Source: Paenarthrobacter nicotinovorans
GTDB lineage: Bacteria; Actinomycetota; Actinomycetes; Actinomycetales; Micrococcaceae
Assembly (NCBI RefSeq): GCF_021919345.1
Contig: NZ_CP089293.1
Location: 806,001-870,000, forward strand
DNA length: 64,000 nt
Direction: 5' to 3'
Under the pieces are notes generated by a model. The model saw only the letters and a list, made by a program, of their open reading frames with translations. It ran no database searches and was not told the origin of the DNA. Positions 58,512-64,000 of the stretch are shown here, piece after piece. Position 1 is the first letter of the stretch; each line of letters begins with the position of its first letter. Made by a program: the position numbers and the translations under genes.

Positions 58512-59195
58512 GTGGCTGAGGCGATGCCGGAAACCGGGAATGGCCGCGATGACGAGGCCCGCGCAGAGAACGTCTACCAATTGGTACTGGAGGGCATTGT
58601 CACGGGCAAGTACGCCCAAGGCGTGCGGCTGCGCGAACGCGAACTCTCAGAGATTTACAGCGTCTCCCGCATCCCGGTCCGTGAGGCCATCCAGCGCCTG
58701 GAGCAGGACGGCTTCGTGGAGACCTTCCCGCGCCGCGGGGCGGTGGTCCGCCAGCTGACTCTCACGGACGTCAATGAGCTCTTTGATATCCGCCTGTGCT
58801 TGGAAACCTTCGCCGCGAGGATGGCCGCCACCCGGGTGGCCGAGGGCAGCGACGGCGGCCGGTTGGAGGAACTCATGGAGGCCTCCAACGCCGCCATCGA
58901 CGAGGACCGGACCGAGGATGTAGCCGTGATCAGCGCAGAGCTTCACGCCGAGATCGTGCGCCTGTCAGGGAACAGGCTCCTCATCGAATCCGTGAAGCCG
59001 CTGTTTGGGCGGATGCGCTGGATTTTCGGGCTCACGCACAACCGCAGCAACGAACTCCAACGCGACGAGCATACGGAACTCTGCAACGCGATCCTCAAGG
59101 GCAAGCCGGACCTGGCGTATTCACTGGCGTACTCGCACATCGAGCTGGGCCGCGAGCCCGTGCTGAACGGGCTCGCGGAAACCCTGGAACCCTGA
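58512..59195 (+). CDS. GntR family regulator with FCD domain
   Basis: The protein (about 227 aa) has a winged helix-turn-helix (LRERELSEIYSVSRIPVREAIQRLEQDGFVETFPRRGAVV) and a C-terminal FCD helical domain whose ligand pocket includes DIRLCLETFAARM and HAEIVRLSGNRLL. It most likely binds the TTGGTATACCAA-type sites at the MFS, dppC-like and amidohydrolase promoters. GTG 58512 has an AAGGGAAG site; ATG 58494 is an alternative. It lies 52 nt after the amidohydrolase. Confidence 0.9.
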   Translation: MAEAMPETGNGRDDEARAENVYQLVLEGIVTGKYAQGVRLRERELSEIYSVSRIPVREAIQRLEQDGFVETFPRRGAVVRQLTLTDVNELFDIRLCLETFAARMAATRVAEGSDGGRLEELMEASNAAIDEDRTEDVAVISAELHAEIVRLSGNRLLIESVKPLFGRMRWIFGLTHNRSNELQRDEHTELCNAILKGKPDLAYSLAYSHIELGREPVLNGLAETLEP

Positions 59196-59256
59196 GTTTT
59201 TGTCCAGATAACGCCCTTTAGGAGCCGTCTTAGGGGTGTTAGCTGTACAAAAACTC
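59194..59256. repeat. Dispersed palindromic element, copy 2
   Basis: The 63-nt imperfect palindrome starts GAGTTTTTGTCCAGATAACG and ends GTACAAAAACTC; both arms match the element at 8697-8761 with several changes. It overlaps the GntR stop codon and ends 3 nt before the stop of the convergent DUF4032 gene, so it fills the whole gap and may be the shared terminator. Confidence 0.8.
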
Positions 59257-59258
59257 CA

Positions 59259-60674
59259 TTAGTCGTCGGCGTCCGGGTACTCGTCCTCGTCGTCGTACCG
59301 GCCTGACTCCTCCACCTCGACCTCAAGGATCTTGAGCAGTTCCGTGTCCGGGTTCAACATGATGGCGGCCTCGTCACGGCGGTGCTGCAGCACAGTGTCC
59401 AGGTAGGACTGCACGGTTTCAGCCAACGGCACGTACCTGTCCTGTTTCTGGCTCATGTACCAGCGGTGTTCCAGGACCTCGTGAACGACTTCTGCCGGCT
59501 CCAGCTTTCCCGCCAGATGGCGCGGGATGGAGCGGACAATGGGCTCGAAGATCTGGCTGACCCAGATGTGCGCGCTGATTTCCTCGTCCAGGTCCGGGTT
59601 GTTGTCGGCCCGGAACTGGTCCATGTCGTTCAGGAGCCTGCGGGCCTGGTTCTCCTGGGCGTCCAAACCGGTCAGGCGCAGCAGCCGCCGCTGGTGGTGC
59701 CCGGCGTCCACCACCTTGGGCTGGAGCTGGATGGTGGAGCCGTCCGCCGTCGTCTTGATGGCGTATTCTTCAACGTCGAAGCCGAGCTCGTTGAGGCGCC
59801 GGATGCGTGCACCCACGCGCCAGCGCTCGCCCAGTTCGAAGGATTCCTTCTCGGTCAGTTCAGTCCACAACCGGCGGTAGCTGCCCATGATCAGCTCACT
59901 GGTGGCTACAGGATCCACCTTCTCCTCAATGAGGCCGCCGTCCAGCAGGTCCATGAGCTCACCGGCGATGTTCACCCTGGCGATCTCAAGGTCGTATTCG
60001 CGCTGGCCCATGGAAAGGTCCGGGTAGAGCTCGCCCGTTTCGGCGTCCACCAAATAGGCGGCAAAGGCACCTGCGTCACGGCGGAACAGCGTGTTGGACA
60101 GCGAGACGTCGCCCCAGTAGAAGCCGATCAGGTGCAGGCGGACCAGCAGGAGGGCCTGCGCATCAATAAGGCGTGTCAGGGTGTCCTTGCGGAGCATCTG
60201 CGAAAACAGGGCGCGGTAAGGCATGGAGAACTTCAGGTGCCGGGTCACCAGCACCGGATTGAGCGGCCGGCCATCTGCCGTGGTGCGGCCGGTAATGACG
60301 GCTACGGGCTCCACGCAGGGCACATCCAGCCGCGCCAGTTTGCGCAGCATATGGTACTCGTGCCGTGCAACGTGCTCCGACGTTTCCTTGATGGCGATCA
60401 CCGAACCGCCCAAGTGGGCGAACCGGACAATGTGCCGGGAAATACCGCGGGGAAGGGCGGCAAGGTTCTCAGCCGGCCAATCCTCCAACGCAATGTGCCA
60501 GGGCAGATCCAGCAACTCCGGATCTGCCGTTGCCGCCGTGATGTTCAGCGAACCGATGACGCTTGCCGGAGGGGCGGCATCCTGCGCGCTGGCAGCCTCG
60601 GTCCGCGGGAGCTTGCCGATCTGCCCGTAGTCGGTGGGTTCGTCGTGCCACTGGGCTTCGTTTTGCTCGCTCAT
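59259..60674 (-). CDS. DUF4032 protein with kinase-like N-terminal domain
   Basis: This 471-residue protein has a kinase-like half: VIAIKETSEHVARHEYHML resembles the ATP-binding lysine and Glu helix, and LHLIGFYWGDVSLSNTLFRR resembles a catalytic loop with Asp and Asn. A DUF4032 C-terminal half follows and ends in a very acidic tail (GRYDDEDEYPDADD). No substrate is known. The ATG overlaps the hexosaminidase stop by 4 nt, so it is cotranscribed with that gene. Confidence 0.85.
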   Translation of the reverse strand: MSEQNEAQWHDEPTDYGQIGKLPRTEAASAQDAAPPASVIGSLNITAATADPELLDLPWHIALEDWPAENLAALPRGISRHIVRFAHLGGSVIAIKETSEHVARHEYHMLRKLARLDVPCVEPVAVITGRTTADGRPLNPVLVTRHLKFSMPYRALFSQMLRKDTLTRLIDAQALLLVRLHLIGFYWGDVSLSNTLFRRDAGAFAAYLVDAETGELYPDLSMGQREYDLEIARVNIAGELMDLLDGGLIEEKVDPVATSELIMGSYRRLWTELTEKESFELGERWRVGARIRRLNELGFDVEEYAIKTTADGSTIQLQPKVVDAGHHQRRLLRLTGLDAQENQARRLLNDMDQFRADNNPDLDEEISAHIWVSQIFEPIVRSIPRHLAGKLEPAEVVHEVLEHRWYMSQKQDRYVPLAETVQSYLDTVLQHRRDEAAIMLNPDTELLKILEVEVEESGRYDDEDEYPDADD

Positions 60675-62266
60675 GCCTCAATTGTTCCGTACTCAGGGGA
60701 AGCGGACGCACCCGCGTCCTTGAAGGGGTTCAGCGGCGGGGCTGACCATTCGACGTCGGGGGCCTCCTGGAAGACGACGCCCTGCTTGGTGAGGCGCTCA
60801 CCAAAGGCGCCCAGTCGACGTCGGAAGTCACCGGCGTTGCGCAACTCCTGGCCGGTCCAGGCGACTTCCGCCAGCGAGATGGCCCGTGGGTAGAGCAACC
60901 ACTGTGCTTGTTGATTGTTGCGGACGGTCTCGGTCCAGAGGGGGCCTTCGACACCCAGGATCTGCTGGTCCGTCAGGCCGCCTTGGGCCGGGTCCCAGTT
61001 GTAGTACTCGGCCCAGGTGAAGGGGCCGCCCTTGACCCATTCAAGGCCCACAGGACTCTCCGGGGAGTACTTCTGGTCCAGATAAGTGTTGGCTGCCGGC
61101 GACATGATCACTGTGGATGTGCCGGTATCAGCCTGCTGGACAATCGCTTCCAGATCTCCGAACCAGTACTGGATCACGGCCCCGTTCGGAAGCTCTGCCT
61201 CGGCGAACTCGTTCCAGCCCACCACGGTCTTTCCGGTCAGCGAAGCCAAGCGGGCAAATTCCTGCATCATGTCGAGGTAGTTCCGGTGCCCCGTTACCAA
61301 CGCTTCGTCGCCACCGATATGCAGGTAGGGGCCAACGGTTATCGCGGCAAGCTGGCCCAGGACCTCGGCTACGAACTCATAGGTCGCCGGGAGTGAGGCG
61401 TCCAGTGTTGACCAGCCGACGTCGGCAGTGGTGCTCATGTCCTTGGCGACGCCGTCCGGGTTGAGCTGCGGAATGGCCGCGAGGGCGGCGTTGACGTGTC
61501 CGGGAAGGTCGATCTCCGGAATGACGACGACGTTCCTGACAGCGGCGTACGCCTGGAGTTCCTTGAAATCCTGCTGGGTGTAGAAACCGGACTTGCCGCG
61601 GGGCGGAACTGCCGTGGCGACTTCCACCGCTCCCTGCCCGCCCACGTCGGTCAGCTTGCTGTAGTCCAAGCCGGACGGGTTCTCTTCCGGTTGGCGGATT
61701 TCGATCCGCCAGCCTTGGTCGTCGGTCAGATGCAGGTGAAGGGCATTGAACTTGAACTGCGTCATGACGTCGATCTGCTCCTTGACCTCCTCCACCGTGA
61801 GAAAGTTGCGGGCAACATCGAGCATGAGGCCGCGGTAGGCAAAGCGCGGAGCGTCGAGGATCTCGACGGCGGGAACCACCCAGGTGCCGGCGTCGCGGTT
61901 TTGGGCGGCGTCGGTTTCTTCGATCGCTGCGGGGAATAGCTGCCTGAGCGTTTGCAGTCCGTTGAACAGGCCGGCAGGGGTGGAGGCGGTAAGCCGGATG
62001 CCATCCTCGGCGACGGTCAGTGTGTAAGCCTCACGGCCGCCGTCGAACGAATCCACCAACTCCAAGGCGATATCTCCTGGGCGGTGTTCTTCAACCAGCG
62101 GCAGTGCAAAGCCGGTGGCGGTGCGGAGCAGCGCGGCCAACTGTTCAGCGGGCTGCGCCGCGGCATGGCCGGCCGCGATCCTGGCGCCGGGGGAGAGGGT
62201 GAAAGCCGGGCCGTCCTGGGGTGCGACATGGGAGGGCCGGGGAATCAGGTGATCTGTGGTGTTCAT
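60671..62266 (-). CDS. Beta-N-acetylhexosaminidase (GH20)
   Basis: The enzyme (531 aa) removes terminal N-acetylhexosamine, for example from chitin or cell-wall fragments. It has the small N-terminal domain, YRGLMLDVARNF, HLHLTDDQGWRIEI, PEIDLPGH and the catalytic Asp-Glu pair in YLHIGGDEALVTG. No signal peptide is seen, so it probably acts on imported sugars. The ATG has a GGAAAG site. It is the first gene of the operon with the DUF4032 gene. Confidence 0.93.
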   Translation of the reverse strand: MNTTDHLIPRPSHVAPQDGPAFTLSPGARIAAGHAAAQPAEQLAALLRTATGFALPLVEEHRPGDIALELVDSFDGGREAYTLTVAEDGIRLTASTPAGLFNGLQTLRQLFPAAIEETDAAQNRDAGTWVVPAVEILDAPRFAYRGLMLDVARNFLTVEEVKEQIDVMTQFKFNALHLHLTDDQGWRIEIRQPEENPSGLDYSKLTDVGGQGAVEVATAVPPRGKSGFYTQQDFKELQAYAAVRNVVVIPEIDLPGHVNAALAAIPQLNPDGVAKDMSTTADVGWSTLDASLPATYEFVAEVLGQLAAITVGPYLHIGGDEALVTGHRNYLDMMQEFARLASLTGKTVVGWNEFAEAELPNGAVIQYWFGDLEAIVQQADTGTSTVIMSPAANTYLDQKYSPESPVGLEWVKGGPFTWAEYYNWDPAQGGLTDQQILGVEGPLWTETVRNNQQAQWLLYPRAISLAEVAWTGQELRNAGDFRRRLGAFGERLTKQGVVFQEAPDVEWSAPPLNPFKDAGASASPEYGTIEA

Positions 62267-62354
62267 GCCGTTCTTTCCGGGAAGAAGGTTAACGTGATAA
62301 CGGCCCGACCGGAAGGGTCGGGCCGCCATCACAATGCGGAACGTACAGACGCGA

Positions 62355-63437
62355 TTAGTCGCCCAGGCGCAGGCCCGTCTTGGTGTCGAACAGGTGCACG
62401 TGGCCGGACTGCGGACGAACGAAGATGGACTCGCCCTTCATCGGAGGGCGGCGGCCGTCGACGCGTGCGACGATGTCGTGGCTCTTGCCATCAAGGATGG
62501 TGTGGCCGTAGACGTAAGCGTCGGCACCGAGTTCTTCAACCACGTCAACCTCAACCTGGAGGCCTTCGCCGTTGCCGACGGTCTCGAGGTCTTCCGGACG
62601 GGAACCAACGGTAACGGTCTGGCCGTGGGCTTCCTGGAGAACGTCGCGCGGCACGGGGTAAACCGTTCCGCCGAACTGGACGCCGCCGTCGACGACCGGC
62701 AGTTCCAGCAGGTTCATGGCCGGGGAGCCGATGAAGCCTGCAACGAAGACGTTCTTCGGGCGGTCGTACAGGTTGCGCGGGGTGTCAACCTGCTGGAGCA
62801 AGCCGTCCTTCAGGACTGCAACGCGGTCACCCATGGTCATGGCCTCGACCTGGTCGTGCGTCACGTAAACCGTGGTGACGCCGAGGCGGCGGGTCAGGGA
62901 TGCGATCTGCGTACGGGTCTGGACGCGGAGCTTGGCGTCAAGGTTGGAAAGCGGCTCATCCATGAGGAAGACCTGCGGGTTACGGACAATTGCGCGTCCC
63001 ATGGCAACACGCTGACGCTGACCACCGGAGAGAGCCTTCGGCTTGCGGTCCAGGTACTGCTCAAGGTCAAGAAGCTTGGCGGCTTCGCGAACACGCTCTG
63101 CGCGCTCTTCCTTGGAAACGCCGGCGATCTTCAGCGCGAAGCCCATGTTGTCCGCAACGGTCATGTGCGGGTACAGGGCGTAGTTCTGGAAGACCATTGC
63201 GATGTCGCGGTCCTTCGGGGGAACATCCGTGACGTCGCGGTCACCGATCAGAATGCGGCCGGCGTTCACATCCTCAAGACCTGCGAGCATGCGCAGGGAG
63301 GTGGACTTACCGCAACCGGAGGGTCCAACGAGGACCAGGAATTCGCCATCGGCGATGTCGATGTTGAGCTTATCGACGGCGGGCTTATCTGTGCCCGGGT
63401 ACAGACGCGTAGCGTTATCAAAAGTAACTGTAGCCAC
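62355..63437 (-). CDS. Sugar ABC transporter ATPase, MsmK/UgpC type
   Basis: This 360-residue ATPase has Walker A GPSGCGKST, the Q-loop FQNYALYPHM, signature LSGGQRQRVAMGRA, Walker B VFLMDEPLSNLDAKLR and a C-terminal TOBE regulatory domain (VGSRPEDLE, IFVRPQSGHVHLFD). Such solitary ATPases often serve several sugar importers. No permease genes are beside it, while malEFG at 39.8-43.8 kb lacks an ATPase. GTG 63437 gives the usual family start (ATVTFDNATRLYPG); GTG 63455 is an alternative. Confidence 0.93.
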   Translation of the reverse strand: MATVTFDNATRLYPGTDKPAVDKLNIDIADGEFLVLVGPSGCGKSTSLRMLAGLEDVNAGRILIGDRDVTDVPPKDRDIAMVFQNYALYPHMTVADNMGFALKIAGVSKEERAERVREAAKLLDLEQYLDRKPKALSGGQRQRVAMGRAIVRNPQVFLMDEPLSNLDAKLRVQTRTQIASLTRRLGVTTVYVTHDQVEAMTMGDRVAVLKDGLLQQVDTPRNLYDRPKNVFVAGFIGSPAMNLLELPVVDGGVQFGGTVYPVPRDVLQEAHGQTVTVGSRPEDLETVGNGEGLQVEVDVVEELGADAYVYGHTILDGKSHDIVARVDGRRPPMKGESIFVRPQSGHVHLFDTKTGLRLGD

Positions 63438-63509
63438 AGTTATCAATCCCTTCACCGGCAGGTACGTGCCGGACGATCCGTTGTGAATGGTTCATTTTCT
63501 TCAGTTGAA

Positions 63510-63532
63510 CTCCCCGGCCTGAGGCCGGGGAG
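63510..63532 (-). promoter_or_regulatory. GC-rich hairpin in the leader of the ATPase gene
   Basis: CTCCCCGGCCTGAGGCCGGGGAG is a self-complementary sequence 73 nt upstream of the ATPase start. It has no T run, so it is more likely a leader stem-loop than a terminator for otsB. Confidence 0.5.
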
Positions 63533-63643
63533 GATCGTGTAACGCCGCACGGTACTGTGCGTCACATCACAACCAAGAGTATGTCAGACTTTTTGACTAA
63601 CTACCTAAATGTTACGAACATCACATATGCAACTGCTCACATA

Positions 63644-64000
63644 TCAGGCCTCTGCGGTGACCCGTCGGCGCTCCCGCAAAAGCGCTTCCAGCAACTCCGC
63701 CACGTGGACGGGAGCCTCCACTCGGTACTGTGCCTGGGTGTAATCCAAGCCAACCTTGATGCCGACGTCATCACCCATGAGCCTGCCCATGGCGTCTTCA
63801 TCCGTGACGTCGTCCCCGGCAAACAGGATGGCCGTGGCACCTGTCGCCTGGCGGAGGAACTCCACGGCTTCGCCCTTGGAAGCGTGGACCACGGAGGTTT
63901 CCAACACCCGCTTCCCCGTCTTCAGGTACACCCCTGGATAGTCGCCCAGGACCCGCGTGGCGGCCTCGACGGCGTCCTCCGCCACGTCGTCCTCGGCCAT
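63644..64000 (-). CDS. otsB: Trehalose-6-phosphate phosphatase, C-terminal part (partial)
   Basis: The 119 codons inside the window encode the end of a HAD-type phosphatase: GVYLKTGKRVLETSVVHASKGEAV with the conserved lysine, and ILFAGDDVTDEDAMGRL with the acidic magnesium-binding motif. This pattern is typical of OtsB, which dephosphorylates trehalose-6-phosphate. The frame is open to the window edge; the ATG at 64000 is not a credible start because the catalytic DxD region is missing. Confidence 0.85.
   Translation of the reverse strand: MAEDDVAEDAVEAATRVLGDYPGVYLKTGKRVLETSVVHASKGEAVEFLRQATGATAILFAGDDVTDEDAMGRLMGDDVGIKVGLDYTQAQYRVEAPVHVAELLEALLRERRRVTAEA

Overview
The window reads as the chromosome of a high-GC actinobacterium of the family Micrococcaceae, most likely Arthrobacter sensu lato (Paenarthrobacter-like). 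The grounds are the 16S sequence, a CarD-IspD-IspF-CysS-RlmB block next to an LpqE-like lipoprotein, a GlgE-type glucan/trehalose cluster, SenX3-RegX3-PhoU, frequent GTG/TTG starts, and many start codons placed 6-8 nt after a TANNNT box (leaderless-type promoters). I see no phage, insertion sequence, CRISPR array or tRNA gene.

Layout. 1-6.5 kb: tmk-holB-secreted hydrolase operon (hydrolase cut by the window edge), a trans-sulfuration PLP enzyme, a DUF2516 protein, a methyltransferase and phosphoglycerate mutase. 5.9-8.7 kb: phosphate control (phoU against senX3-regX3) with an 11-nt-phased PHO-box-like site between them. 8.8-14.5 kb: LpqE-like lipoprotein, carD, ispD-ispF-lipoprotein, cysS, rlmB. 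14.6-15.3 kb: two facing 32-bp tandem arrays. 15.3-29.7 kb: a nitrilase-family amidase and a glucan/trehalose block (glgX; a barnase/barstar-like pair; glgP against glgE-treS-maltokinase/glgB fusion). 29.7-35.7 kb: a complete rrn operon (16S-23S-5S, no spacer tRNA).

35.8-45.7 kb: a START-like protein and a GNAT, then a maltodextrin module (LacI regulator, alpha-glucosidase, malE-malF-malG, cyclomaltodextrinase-like enzyme) with LacI-type operators in the divergent gap. This importer has no ATPase of its own; an MsmK/UgpC-type ATPase at 62.4 kb could energise it. 45.8-49.5 kb: an FAD-linked oxidase, a 56-bp repeat array, a CynX-like MFS transporter and a flavin-binding protein. 49.6-59.2 kb: a cytosine-deaminase-like amidohydrolase, a complete Dpp-type ABC importer, a second amidohydrolase whose first metal motif is D-x-D instead of H-x-H, and a GntR/FCD regulator. 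59.2-64 kb: a DUF4032 protein, GH20 hexosaminidase, the MsmK-type ATPase and the C-terminal end of trehalose-6-phosphate phosphatase.

The best candidate for an undescribed system is the 47.7-59.2 kb catabolic regulon. Three promoters there (MFS, dppC-like and the D-x-D amidohydrolase) share a -10-like box followed within 3-5 nt by a TTGGTATACCAA-type palindrome, with a GntR gene at the end of the cluster. The substrate is unknown; the enzymes suggest a small organic nitrogen compound. The 32-bp gene-end arrays and a 63-65-bp palindrome found twice in convergent gaps are the most interesting non-coding structures.
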